This document shows positions 27,511 to 36,895 of a stretch of DNA of 64,000 nucleotides, in pieces. This stretch comes from Rhizobium sp. BK650 (GTDB lineage: Bacteria; Pseudomonadota; Alphaproteobacteria; Rhizobiales; Rhizobiaceae): the NCBI RefSeq assembly GCF_014195325.1, contig NZ_JACIBK010000013.1, positions 1 through 64,000 of the forward strand. The letters run 5' to 3'. The stretch's first letter is position 1, and every line of letters begins with the position of its first letter. The position numbers and the translations under genes were made by a program. The notes below the pieces were generated by a model that saw only the letters and a list, made by a program, of their open reading frames with translations, searched no databases and was not told the DNA's origin.

Positions 27511-27590
27511 ATGCTTGATCGAAATCTTGGGAGGCAGTATGCAGCATCTACTAGCCAACTGAACTTGTGCTGAGCTGGCGTTAAGAGAAC
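27486..27590 (-). ncRNA. Candidate trans-acting small RNA with CCUCCC loop and terminator
   Basis: Read leftward, a non-coding stretch ends in an 8-bp GC stem (GCCCCGCC/GGCGGGGC, loop of 5) followed by TTTT at 27486-27489: a rho-independent terminator. About 20 nt before it is CCTCCCA (27528-27534), an anti-ribosome-site motif used by AbcR-type sRNAs of Rhizobiales. No protein-coding frame explains the terminator. The 5' end is unknown; the family name is not established. Confidence 0.4.
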
Positions 27591-28102
27591 TCAGCCGACA
27601 TCCTGCGCGCGTGCGAGTTGTGACATAATCGACACTTTGTGAACGGCCAGAGGATCGTGAGGATTGCGCGGGAATGGCGGTCGCACCGCCACTCCAACCT
27701 GCTCGGCGACTCGAGAATGCTTGGTCGATCAACTCGACGACCTTGCTAAGCTTGGGACTTTTTGCGGACACCTGAGACCTCGAAGTCTTGGATCAGCAAC
27801 AGCACATTACGAGAGCGCAGCGAATTCTTTTTCGTGGTGAGGCAATCGGCTGGTGCCACCCCCGGCCCTTCAGTTCCTTGCCGAGGTGCGGGATGGAACC
27901 GACCATAGGTCGTTGCCAAACAAGTTATCTTTAAATTCCAGAGCATCAATCTGTGGATGTGAACCGAGCCCCGAGTGAACAGGGTCAGTCCTCACCGTTC
28001 GTTCTTGCCGTGGCCTGCTCGGGAACAAAAAAGTTGCAAGCGCATTCCCTTGCACCATGGCCGGCGCAGAACTGACTGGTCCGGCATGGCCGGGAGGCAG
28101 GC
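27591..28102. other. Gap upstream of Nramp gene
   Basis: No credible coding frame was found. A GGGAGGC ribosome site for the Nramp gene is at the right end. A promoter for the candidate sRNA should lie near 27600-27680, but no consensus was clear. Confidence 0.35.
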
Positions 28103-29401
28103 ATGAGCGACTATCAGATGGATGGAAGGAGCCGGGTCGTTGAACCTTCAAAGCCGCGAATATTGGAGATCCTGGGGCCCGGATTAGTCACGGGAGCCTC
28201 GGACGACGATCCGAGCGGAATCGCGACCTATTCGCAAGCTGGCGCACAGTTCGGCTACCTCGCAAGCTGGACATTGCTATTCACCTATCCGCTGATGGTC
28301 GCGGTGCAAATGATAAGCGCTCGCATCGGCAGAACAACGGGTCGAGGTTTGGCGGGCAGCATGACGAAGTGCTACCCGCGCTGGCTTGTTGCGACTATCA
28401 CCGTTCCGCTGCTGATTGCCAACGTCATCAACCTGGGTGCCGATCTCGGCGCGATGGGCGATGCAGCCAAACTGCTACTGAACGGCAATTCGCTCATCTA
28501 CGTGGCGGCGTTCGGCATGATCTGCATCCTTCTGCAGATCCTCCTCAAATACAAGCGCTACGTGGCGGTCTTGAAGTGGCTCAGCCTTGCCTTGCTGTCC
28601 TACGTTGCCACGGTGTTCGTCGTGCATGTGGATTGGCCTAACCTCATCCGAGGTCTGCTATTACCCACATTCAAGGCAGATCCGAACTATTGGTCAATGA
28701 TCGTCGCTATCTTCGGAACGACGATCAGCCCCTACCTCTTCTTCTGGCAGGCTTCACAGGAGGCCGAGGACTTGAAGGAAAAGCCCCGCGAGGAAGCTTT
28801 GGTCAAACAGCCGCAGGAAGCAGAAAAAGCCAATACCCGGATCACTCTGGACACAGTGATTGGCATGGCGGCATCGAACATCGTCGCACTCGCTATCATC
28901 ACGACGACCGCAGCCACACTCAACACGGCCGGTATTACCAACATAGAGAGCTCCGTCGACGCGGCTAAAGCGATAGAGCCGCTCGCTGGACATTTTGCCC
29001 AAATCATCTTCGCAACCGGTATTATTGGAACCGGTCTTCTGGCTGTGCCTGTTCTTGCAGGCTCCGCAGCCTATGCTGTTGGCGAAGCGGCACGCTGGAA
29101 GGTCGGTCTATCCCGCGAGCCCAGCGAGGCGAAAGCCTTCTATCTAACGGTCGCGCTGGCGACTGTGGTCGGTATGCTTTTGAATTTCACCCCCATCCCA
29201 CCGATGAAGGCTTTGTTCTGGAGCGCGGTCATCAACGGCGTGGCCGCCGTTCCTGTCATGATAATCCTGATACTCATTGCATCCAACCGCGAGGTCATGA
29301 AGCAATTCGTCATCGGCAGGGCCCTAAAGACCGTCGGTTGGGCGTCCTGCTTCGCGATGGTGGCAGCAGTTATCGGAATGGCGCTGACTGCCCTTTCCTA
29401 G
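28103..29401 (+). CDS. Nramp-family divalent metal transporter (divergent branch)
   Basis: A 432-residue membrane protein with about 11 helices. TM1 has ASDDDPSGIATYSQAGAQFG, where canonical Nramps have DPGN; TM6 reads GTTISPYLFFWQAS rather than MPH. These changes define the divergent Nramp-related branch, whose members may carry Mn, Mg or Al rather than Fe. Cytoplasmic loop of charged residues after TM6 (EAEDLKEKPREEALVKQP). Ribosome site GGGAGG. Confidence 0.88.
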   Translation: MSDYQMDGRSRVVEPSKPRILEILGPGLVTGASDDDPSGIATYSQAGAQFGYLASWTLLFTYPLMVAVQMISARIGRTTGRGLAGSMTKCYPRWLVATITVPLLIANVINLGADLGAMGDAAKLLLNGNSLIYVAAFGMICILLQILLKYKRYVAVLKWLSLALLSYVATVFVVHVDWPNLIRGLLLPTFKADPNYWSMIVAIFGTTISPYLFFWQASQEAEDLKEKPREEALVKQPQEAEKANTRITLDTVIGMAASNIVALAIITTTAATLNTAGITNIESSVDAAKAIEPLAGHFAQIIFATGIIGTGLLAVPVLAGSAAYAVGEAARWKVGLSREPSEAKAFYLTVALATVVGMLLNFTPIPPMKALFWSAVINGVAAVPVMIILILIASNREVMKQFVIGRALKTVGWASCFAMVAAVIGMALTALS

Positions 29402-29517
29402 CATCGTGCGAAAGAACATGGTCCAGTATGGCTGCTCGTCACGAGACGACGCTCTTTTCGTGACGGATCTCTATCGGTGTTCTTGCGCGCTCGTTCTTTT
29501 TTCCGGGAGGACAAGAA

Positions 29518-29697
29518 ATGAGACCTTTTTTACTCTTGCCACTGATTGCGATTGCCTGTTCGGCATGTTCGACACAATCTCCCGCCCCATCCCAAGCGGC
29601 CCCCACCCAAAGCCGTCACGCAGCGCATCGGCCGAATATGGAGAGCTGCAAGTCCAAGCCGGATTTCGAAGGAATGTTGCGCACACTGTGCTACTAG
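29518..29697 (+). CDS. Very small lipoprotein, 59 aa
   Basis: Short frame found by reading the sequence: MRPFLLLPLIAIACSACST gives a signal peptide with a lipobox-like Cys (IAIAC or CSAC), then a Pro/Gln/His linker and a Cys-containing end (SCKSKPDFEGMLRTLCY). A perfect GGGAGG site precedes it by 7 nt. Two Cys near the end could form a disulfide. Function unknown. Confidence 0.65.
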   Translation: MRPFLLLPLIAIACSACSTQSPAPSQAAPTQSRHAAHRPNMESCKSKPDFEGMLRTLCY

Positions 29698-30250
29698 ATG
29701 CGGCGAGACGCGACCGCATAATTCGCTTGAACTGAGTTGCAGTTTAAACGTTGCCGCAGAGAAGGTTCCGTCGCCATCCCAGCGTGTCCGCCTTGCCTCA
29801 TCTGGCCATCGCTTCCATCCGATTGATGCCGATTCTGGCGACGGCCACCTCCAGCAAGCGCCGCATCGGCGAGCACCCTGCAAGGCAAGCGTTGTCTCGA
29901 ACTCCTCGACAAAGGCGCCCGCAGATGTGCGAGAAACCCTCGCGGCTGGAAGAGAAATCACCAGAATCCTTAAGGACGTTTGCGACATGGGAAGAGGAGG
30001 TATCGTAACGTTTGGCCAGGGCGTTGGTCAACAGAGGGAGGGCTGGGCGCATCGAGCCGCCTGCAGTCATCAGCGTCACCAGGAGCAGATAACCATAATC
30101 CCTCGCGGCAAAGCTGAGAATTCTTGGAAGGGCGGGTGACTCTGCCCTGTACACTCACGAAGCGGGCGCTGTGACAGATGAGGTTTCCGAGCAGATCAGA
30201 GTCACCGCGATCACCAATATTCAAGGATCGAGATAACTCTTTTCGAGTTG
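29698..30250. other. Gap without recognisable gene
   Basis: Frames on both strands are long only by GC bias. A minus-strand frame 29798-30154 has LSFAARDYGYLLLVTLMTAGG but no ribosome site and no family resemblance. Confidence 0.35.
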
Positions 30251-30735
30251 TTATTTCGGCGGCGCGAATCTGAACAGCGTAAAGGAATCATCCGTCCATC
30301 CCTGATGAAACCAGGGCGAATCCTGAATATGCGATGCCGTGATGTACATCGTGCCGTCTGGTCCTTGAGCGAAGGTATCAGGCCAGCGCAGTCGACTGTC
30401 CTGAAGCAACGGGGTGACCTTCCCGTCCGACCCCAGGATCTTCAAGCCGTTGGTTTTCAATAGTGCTTGGAAAGATGCGGTTCCGGTCGTCTATCCACAA
30501 CCCGTCGGTCGGCTCCGTGTCAGTATACTTCTGCGGTTTCGCCGCAGATGGATCTTGGGATTCTTTCTGTCGGTCGGAATGCGATACATCGTTTTTCCGG
30601 TCAAGGCTTTCCAGTAGAGGGTCTTACCATCCTTCGAAAGCACAATGCCGTCGGCGTTAAACTGCGAGCTCCTTTCCTCGCCGCCGCGCATGGGCGGACT
30701 GACGACCCCACCCTTCCGGCAGGCACAGAGATATT
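30251..30735 (-). pseudogene. Broken dopachrome-tautomerase-related (major royal jelly protein family) gene
   Basis: Three fragments in different frames line up with the C-terminal half of this beta-propeller family: FNADGIVLSKDGKTLYWKAL and TGKTMYRIPTD (30500-30690), then KYTDTEPTDGLWIDDRNRIF in a second frame, then GLKILGSDGKVTPLLQD, LRWPDTFAQGPDGTMYITAS in a third, ending at the usual C-terminus. Two frameshifts, an internal loss and loss of the N-terminal half make it non-functional. Confidence 0.78.
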
Positions 30736-30804
30736 GGTATCACTGGTTCATGGCTACTAAGTGCGGCGCCGAGGCGATCGAGAGGGATCAACACGGATTC
30801 GCAC

Positions 30805-31180
30805 GGATTCAACGGGAAAACCTGGAGCCATGGAGACTGGTTCGCCGAGGAGACGTTCGACGCGGTGTCGCAATCCTTCGATAATCCGGACTGGGTTGCC
30901 ATTACTCTTCACAGCTACAGAGTTCGGTGGGGAGATGCCGAGCTCGATCCGCAAAGCATCTGGCTCGAAGACCGCATCAAAGACGCAATTCCTTTCTCTC
31001 CCTACGCTGTACTCTCAGGGCATGGAGGACGGCGTCAATCCGCCGGAGCTGTCTGCAGACCTGCACAAGAAGTTTCCCGGCCCCTTCGATGGGATCGTCC
31101 TTCAGAACGTCAGGCACTTCCCTCACCGGGAAGATCCGGAGACGGTGGCACGGGAACTGGCGATCTTCCTCAAAGCTTAA
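30805..31180 (+). pseudogene. Broken alpha/beta hydrolase gene, C-terminal remnant
   Basis: Frame one gives WSHGDWFAEETFDAVSQSFD and NPDWVAITLHSYRVRWG, the lid/core region of epoxide-hydrolase-like enzymes; near 30990 the reading continues in another frame as LSLPTLYSQGMEDGVNPPEL and VLQNVRHFPHREDPETVARE, which carries the catalytic His (HFPHRE) and the end. The nucleophile half is missing and a frameshift splits the rest. Confidence 0.75.
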
Positions 31181-31578
31181 AGCCGTTAATCCTGCGTAGC
31201 AGTGGCCGATCGGGCGACTTGCACGCTCGATCGGGCTGCGGACGACCCCAGCTTGCGAGCTCGTTCCTCTATGGCGCATCTAGGGTCCATAATCAGCCAA
31301 AGGTCGAGGCATCCTTCGGATGCCCAGCTTAGCACCGCGGTGTACGGCACGAAGGTCGATCGCAACGGTGTGCATAACACATTTTCGGACGCAGCCCGAC
31401 GCGGAAATCTGACTGGTTTGGCGAAGATGCGGCGCGGTCTAGATGTGACATTGGCACCCTGGGGGTAGCTTCCGAAATTCGACGCGAGCATTTGACCTCT
31501 CAAACCGGCGATGGCATCTTCCCTGTGTGCCATCTCTATGGCCGCAATCACGCCTCACGCCACGAGGGAGAATGTTGA
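31181..31578. other. Gap upstream of catalase-like gene
   Basis: No recognised gene. A minus-strand frame 31186-31551 is open but has no ribosome site or known motif. The catalase-like gene's promoter should be near 31480-31570; GAGGGAG before its start serves as ribosome site. Confidence 0.35.
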
Positions 31579-32625
31579 ATGCCGAGCCCGCAGCGTTCCG
31601 CTCTAAGTTCACTCGTGTTGATAGCGGCGGTCGTGGGCTTCAGCGCCGCAGCGTTCGCCTACACCGCGGGGTGGCTCTCGCCCAATCGCCTGACGTCGAC
31701 GAAAGTTGTCAGCGCCCTGGCGCCTCCGGGAGGAGCCGCTCTTGGGCATCGGCGAAACCACGCCAAGGGCGTCTGCTTTACCGGCACGTTCGAAGCCAAC
31801 GGAAACGGCACCGCGATTTCCAAGGCGTCCATCTTCGTCTCCGGTCATTACCCTGTACTCGGCCGCTTAAATCTTGCGACACCAGACCCTAACGCCGCCG
31901 ATCCGACTGTTCGGGTTCGGGGCATCGGCGTACAGATTTCGGCAGCAGACGGCGACGTCTGGCGGATGGCCATGATCGATCCTCCCGTGTTTGCGGTTTC
32001 AACCCCGCAAGGCTTCTACGATCTACTCAAGGCGTCCGCGAGCAAGGACCCGGAAGCGATGAAAGGCTTCGTTGGCGGCCATCCTGAATTCGCCGCGTTC
32101 GCCGAATGGGCTGCAAAGGCCCCCTGGACGGCCAGCTACGCCGAGGTGACGTTCAACAGTCTCGATGCTTTCATCTTCACCAATGTTTCGGGCGCCGAGC
32201 AAGCCGTGCGCTGGTCGTGGCGACCGGAGGCGCAAGCCGCGCCTATTTCGGCCGAGGAATTCGCCAAGCTCGGTGCAAATCACCTCGAAGAAGACATCAC
32301 CGAACGGGTTGCGCGTTCGCCTCAGCGTTGGACGCTCGTGTTGACCGTGGCCGATCCCTCCGATCCGACGTCGGATCCTACCAAGGCCTGGCCGCCCACC
32401 AGACCAACCGTCGAGGCCGGAACTTTGATTGTGCAGAAAATCGAGCGCGAGTCGGACGGCCCATGCCGCGACATTAACTTTGACCCGACCGTCTTACCCG
32501 ATGGCATCAAGGTTTCTGACGACCCTTTCCCAGCAGCCCGTTCGGCGGCATACGCCAGATCCTATGATTTGCGAACGTCGGAAGCCGCCAACTATCCTCG
32601 AACTGGAGCGAGCGCGAAGCCATGA
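31579..32625 (+). CDS. Secreted catalase-family peroxidase (SrpA-like)
   Basis: A 348-residue mini-catalase with N-terminal signal/anchor helix (LSSLVLIAAVVGFSAAAFAY). The heme-site His lies in GHRRNHAKGVCFTGTF, and the proximal heme Tyr is expected in SAAYARSYDLR near the end. It lacks the C-terminal parts of full catalases, as usual in this group, which reduces peroxides in the periplasm. It overlaps the cytochrome b561 gene by 4 nt (ATGA), a partner that can supply electrons. Confidence 0.9.
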   Translation: MPSPQRSALSSLVLIAAVVGFSAAAFAYTAGWLSPNRLTSTKVVSALAPPGGAALGHRRNHAKGVCFTGTFEANGNGTAISKASIFVSGHYPVLGRLNLATPDPNAADPTVRVRGIGVQISAADGDVWRMAMIDPPVFAVSTPQGFYDLLKASASKDPEAMKGFVGGHPEFAAFAEWAAKAPWTASYAEVTFNSLDAFIFTNVSGAEQAVRWSWRPEAQAAPISAEEFAKLGANHLEEDITERVARSPQRWTLVLTVADPSDPTSDPTKAWPPTRPTVEAGTLIVQKIERESDGPCRDINFDPTVLPDGIKVSDDPFPAARSAAYARSYDLRTSEAANYPRTGASAKP

Positions 32626-33164
32626 TCAATGGTAACATCAAGACCCGTTTCACGACCGTCCAGCGCGTGCTGCATTGGCTGATGGCGATCGGCATACTCA
32701 CGATGCTCTTCATTGGCGTCGGAATGGTTTCCACCATTGGACGGGAATATGTGCCTCTCCTGGTGACGCATAAGACGCTGGGGATCGTCATCCTCGTCCT
32801 TTCGTTGATCCGCCTGGTAGTCCGCTTCTCATCCGGCGCTCCGCCGTTGCCGGCAGATCTTCCTGAACCGATGAAACTTGCCGCGCATCTGTCCCACATC
32901 GGCTTGTACGCGCTAATGATCGGGATGCCATTAATCGGATGGGCGATGCTGTCTTCTGCCGCATATCCGATCGTGCTGTTCGGGGGAGTGAATCTCCCTC
33001 CGATACTGCCACAAAGCGATACTATGCACGCACTCCTTTGGAGCGCGCACTACTATCTCGGCTTTGGGTTCTTCGCGCTCGTGTTGATGCATCTCGCTGC
33101 AGCACTTTTCCACGGGCTCGTCCGTCGCGACGGCGTGCTTGAGACGATGTTGCCGGGCAAATAA
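32622..33164 (+). CDS. Cytochrome b561 family protein
   Basis: A 180-residue, four-helix di-heme membrane protein. Probable heme ligands are His in VQRVLHWLMAIG, THKTLGI, AHYYLGFG and MHLAAALFHG. It is translationally coupled to the catalase-like peroxidase and likely passes electrons from the quinone pool to it in the periplasm (inference from repeated pairing of such genes). Confidence 0.9.
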   Translation: MINGNIKTRFTTVQRVLHWLMAIGILTMLFIGVGMVSTIGREYVPLLVTHKTLGIVILVLSLIRLVVRFSSGAPPLPADLPEPMKLAAHLSHIGLYALMIGMPLIGWAMLSSAAYPIVLFGGVNLPPILPQSDTMHALLWSAHYYLGFGFFALVLMHLAAALFHGLVRRDGVLETMLPGK

Positions 33165-33481
33165 GGATTTGCTTGTGTGATTGTGAGTATTGGTCTTTTG
33201 CCAAAGAGCTAGCTCTCGGCGCTGACGGTACCGCTCGATGAGCGACCGAAGTAAACGCGCCATGGTGCGAGTGCCTACTGTCACCTGGACGGAATGATGG
33301 CTATTGGCTGGGCGGCACTTTCAAACCTAAAGCGCCTTATCCGCACGCCGGGCATGCACTGGACGTACTCCCAAATCCGGTTGGCGACAGGTCCCATTAC
33401 TTGCCCGCCATATCCAGCGACAACCTCTTGAGGCTCCACAGCAAGTTTGGGGGACAACCATTCATAGGCCACGACTTGCTT
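33165..33481. other. Gap without recognisable gene
   Basis: A minus-strand frame 33281-33472 reads MAYEWLSPKLAVEPQEVVAG, GGQVMGPVANRIWEYV and could be a small gene or relic, but lacks a ribosome site. Nothing else seen. Confidence 0.35.
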
Positions 33482-33757
33482 ATGAGTGGATTCGAGATTC
33501 TAAAATGGCTTGTCAGCGCAGCAGGTGTTCCCGGCGCCGTCGCGGCCGTGATCCTTGCCTTGGCGGAATGCTATAGAGCCTGGTCAATGACGCGGCGTGT
33601 CCGTATCCGCCTCGGCAATTCTGAAATTGAGGCTCCCAGCCTTGCGGAAGCCTTGTCTGTTCTCAGCGAATGCGAGCGCCTCGCCGAAGCGCGCCGCCAG
33701 GCACGGCCTATTATTGACCGGGGCTCCCAAACCGAACGTACGGGAGAGGACAGTTGA
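33482..33757 (+). CDS. Small membrane-anchored hypothetical protein, 91 aa
   Basis: MSGFEILKWLVSAAGVPGAV opens a hydrophobic helix, followed by VRIRLGNSEIEAPSLAEAL, a beta-strand/helix element seen in constant-component proteins of counter-invader effector systems (EACC1-like). That resemblance is weak. The frame is open 27 codons further upstream; no clear ribosome site for either start. Confidence 0.4.
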   Translation: MSGFEILKWLVSAAGVPGAVAAVILALAECYRAWSMTRRVRIRLGNSEIEAPSLAEALSVLSECERLAEARRQARPIIDRGSQTERTGEDS

Positions 33758-34384
33758 CGTTCCCCTCCTCTAGACCGCCATGCCGAGGCTCCCGCGCCTA
33801 CCCCTTCTCTGCCCTTCCCCAGCCACCCAAAAAGGGGCTGAGACGTCGCCTGTGATGGGGCCGTCGCGACGCCGCCGACAAAGGCATCCCGCCGGAAAAT
33901 ACGGATCTGCTAGAGATTGGAGGCCCTATGGCCATCCACGCCGCATCGACCCGAAGTTTCTCCAATGATGCATAGATGACCGAAGGTCTTCGTTGCTGAT
34001 CGCGACGGCCGCACCGGGCCACATTCTTCGCGCTCGGCGGCCCAACCATATTATGCCTCATGTACGGCGAACGTTGCTGCTGGTGAGCTGATCATGGCAC
34101 ATCTGGCCTCGCCATCTGATGAGCGGCAGGCCCCACCAGCGTCAGCGCGACAAGGACTCCAGCTGCCAATATCTGAATTGTGGCCGCGGGGTCCCCGCCG
34201 CGCCGAATGGATCAGAGCATCAAGGCTTTCGAGGACGATGCAGCAACGATCGGAAGGGCGTGGCCTCTTTACAACACTGCCGATCTTCTTGAGGAGGCCC
34301 GCACTGAAGAGCGTCGACCCGCTCGGGAACGTCGACGTCCGACGGAGGTTCGATGTGTCCAAGCGACGAACCTGGAGACGGAAA
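33758..34384. other. Gap before KimA-like gene
   Basis: A plus-strand frame is continuous with the transporter gene from 34094, but the first 97 residues are Arg/Pro-rich and unlike the family, so they are treated as untranslated. A minus-strand frame (34051-34443) is also open. No clear gene. Confidence 0.4.
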
Positions 34385-36277
34385 GTGGATATACGCAATA
34401 TCTTGCTCGGACGGCGCCTTGCTAATCGCGAACATGATGACAAGAAGCTCGGCTGGATCGAGGCGGTCCCTGCGATGGGCCTGGATTGTCTCGGATCGTC
34501 ATCCTATGGACCGGAAGCTGCCCTGACTGTTCTCATTCCTCTCGGCGCTACGGGTCTCGTCTATCTCGGTCCCCTGATGGGTTTCATCATTGCCCTTCTG
34601 GCTATCTTGTACTTCTCCTACCGTCAGACGCTGGCGGCTTATCCGACGAGCGGCGGAGCCTATGCTGTTGCGAAGGAAAATCTCGGCCAATACCCTAGCC
34701 TTCTTGCTGCCGCGGCGCTGATGATCGATTATGTTCTCAACGTCGCCGTTGGGGTATCGGCTGGCGTTGGAGCGCTTGTCTCGGCAATCCCCTTGCTTCA
34801 TCCCTACATCCTGCCGCTCTGCCTGGGCATCGTCGCGATTGTGATGATCGCCAACCTGAGAGGCACGGGCGAGGCAGGATGGCTTTTCGCCCTGCCAAGT
34901 TATTTGTTCATCGCGTGTTTTCTCGGCGTCGTCGGCTATGGTTTGACCAGGATCATTCTCGAGGGCAATCCCGCACCGGTCGTGGCGCCACCACGGCTCG
35001 GGCCGCCAGCCGCCGCAGCGGGAATCTGGCTTCTGATGCACGCCTTTGCAAGCGGCTGCACCGCGATGACAGGGGTCGAAGCTGTCTCGAACGGAGTCGG
35101 CTCGTTCAAGGAACCGGTTCTCAAGAATGCCTACGTCACACTGACTATCATCGTCGTTGTCCTCGGTCTTCTGCTGGGCGGGATCGCGACGGTTGCGACA
35201 TGGATCGACATCGGAGCAATGGACCAGACCAAGGACGGCTACCAAAGCGTCCTGTCGCAGCTCGTCGGCGCAGTGGCAGGGTATAATGCCTTCTACTACG
35301 TCGCCATGTCGAGCCTGCTCTGTATTTTGTGTTTGTCAGCCAATACCAGCTTTGTCGGTTTCCCCCGGATCTGCCGCATGGTGGCGGCCGACGGTTACCT
35401 CCCGAAGTCATTCGCGCAGCCGGGCCGCAGACTGGTATTCACGGCGGGGATCCTGTTCCTGTCAGCCGTTGCCGCTCTTTTGTTGGTCGCGTTTGGCGGC
35501 ATCACTGAAAGGCTGATCCCGCTGTTTGCGATCGGAGCGTTCCTGACGTTCACCGTGTCACAGGTCGGAATGGTTGTGCATTGGCGTCGCCAAGCCGAAA
35601 GTCACCGCCCCAAATTAGCAATGAACGCAATCGGAGCAGCCTCCACCGGAGCGGCGCTTATTGTCATCCTGTTCGCGAAATTCACCGAGGGCGCCTGGAT
35701 TACCCTGATCGCAATTCCGGTGACCATGGTCCTGCTCAAGACGATTAAGAAATACTACGTCTCACTGGAAAACGAGTTGCGCAAGCCCGGCCCGATCGTG
35801 ATCGAGGACGTCGAACCGCCGACGGTGATCGTCGTTACGGAAGCATGGAACCGGCTCAGCGAGCGGGCCATCAAGTTCGCTTTGACGCTCTCTCCCGACG
35901 TCGTTGCCGTTCACCTGATCCGCCTTGGTGGGCCCGAAATGGAGGAGCGAGACCAGGCTTTGCGCGAAACATGGCGAGAGGAAGTCGAGGAGCCCGTTGC
36001 TGCGCGAGGGCTCAAGGCGCCACGATTGATGCTGATTCCCGCTCCCTATCGTGAACTTCATGAACCGCTCTTGAAACTCATAGAGAAGCTCGATGCAGAC
36101 GCGCCCGAGCGAAAGGTCGCTATCCTCATCCCGGAGACGGTAAAGGACAAGTGGTGGCAAGGGGCACTGCACATGAACCGAGCAGGCAAACTACGCTCCC
36201 AGCTCCTGAAGTTTGGAGATGCACGGCTTACCGTGGCGACGGTGCCCTGGCGTCTATCACGAGAGAAAACAGGATGA
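34385..36277 (+). CDS. APC-superfamily permease, KimA (YdaO)-like potassium transporter
   Basis: A 630-residue protein from the GTG at 34385 (VDIRNILLGRRLANRE), which has a GGAGA site. The order of motifs follows the KimA/YdaO family: KLGWIEAVPAMGLDCLGSSS at the start of TM1, YPTSGGAYAVAKENLGQYPS, FASGCTAMTGVEAVSNGVGS, AANTSFVGFPR-like LSANTSFVGFPRICRMVAAD, about 12 helices, then a 170-residue cytoplasmic domain (VIVVTEAWNRLSERAIKFAL). The family takes up K+ with protons. No c-di-AMP riboswitch seen. The remnant of a CPA1 antiporter follows directly, suggesting a lost ion-balance pair. Confidence 0.85.
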   Translation: MDIRNILLGRRLANREHDDKKLGWIEAVPAMGLDCLGSSSYGPEAALTVLIPLGATGLVYLGPLMGFIIALLAILYFSYRQTLAAYPTSGGAYAVAKENLGQYPSLLAAAALMIDYVLNVAVGVSAGVGALVSAIPLLHPYILPLCLGIVAIVMIANLRGTGEAGWLFALPSYLFIACFLGVVGYGLTRIILEGNPAPVVAPPRLGPPAAAAGIWLLMHAFASGCTAMTGVEAVSNGVGSFKEPVLKNAYVTLTIIVVVLGLLLGGIATVATWIDIGAMDQTKDGYQSVLSQLVGAVAGYNAFYYVAMSSLLCILCLSANTSFVGFPRICRMVAADGYLPKSFAQPGRRLVFTAGILFLSAVAALLLVAFGGITERLIPLFAIGAFLTFTVSQVGMVVHWRRQAESHRPKLAMNAIGAASTGAALIVILFAKFTEGAWITLIAIPVTMVLLKTIKKYYVSLENELRKPGPIVIEDVEPPTVIVVTEAWNRLSERAIKFALTLSPDVVAVHLIRLGGPEMEERDQALRETWREEVEEPVAARGLKAPRLMLIPAPYRELHEPLLKLIEKLDADAPERKVAILIPETVKDKWWQGALHMNRAGKLRSQLLKFGDARLTVATVPWRLSREKTG

Positions 36278-36388
36278 CCGGATCATTGCGGCGAACCGTC
36301 AATCTCGGGAAGGGTCTCATCATTGTCCTCGGCCTCGAATAGCTGATCGTTGCACCTACTTCCTCGGCGCTTTAAACGGGGACCATGC

Positions 36389-36895
36389 GTGGAACCTCTC
36401 ATCATCCTATCGACGCTGCTGCGCGTATCATCGTGCTGACGGCGTGGTTGCCGATGGTGCTGCCGCTCTCGCGTCCGATCTTTTGCATCGCTTTTTCAGC
36501 TCTGGTCTCCTGGACACCTCTCTGCCCACTCGCCAGGAATCCGCTGGAGAACCGGCATCTCACGGAGCGATTCTCGAAACTCGTCATGATCATCGCACTG
36601 ATGGGCCGGGCGGAAGCTTGATCAGGCTACCTGCTGGCGCCGGTGGATCGTAACATAGCGGTTGCTCGGTACACCATGCCGTTGACGATCATAGTCATCG
36701 CTGCAACTGGATCGACTATACTCGGGCTGTCCCCCGGCATCGGACCTTTGCTCGGCGGGAGCTTGGCTCCGATCGATCCTGTGCTTGCGAGTGATGTTCA
36801 GGTCGGTCCACCCGTTCCGGCGAAGAAGACAGATCGCATGTGTACCCCGGCCAGGATCGCAATCCGGCCCTTGTGCTCTCGGGAGCGGTTTTGAT
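36389..36895 (+). pseudogene. Broken CPA1-family cation:proton antiporter gene
   Basis: GTG at 36389 starts VEPLIILSTLLRVSS, then the frame shifts: LPLSRPIFCIAFSALVSWTP, LENRHLTERFSKLVMIIALM in a second frame, and ARYTMPLTIIVIAATGSTIL, APIDPVLASDVQVGPP in a third. These are consecutive N-terminal segments of NhaP-type antiporters, including the APTDPVLASDVQVG ion-binding motif (here with Ile for Thr). The C-terminal two thirds are missing. Non-functional relic. Confidence 0.78.
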
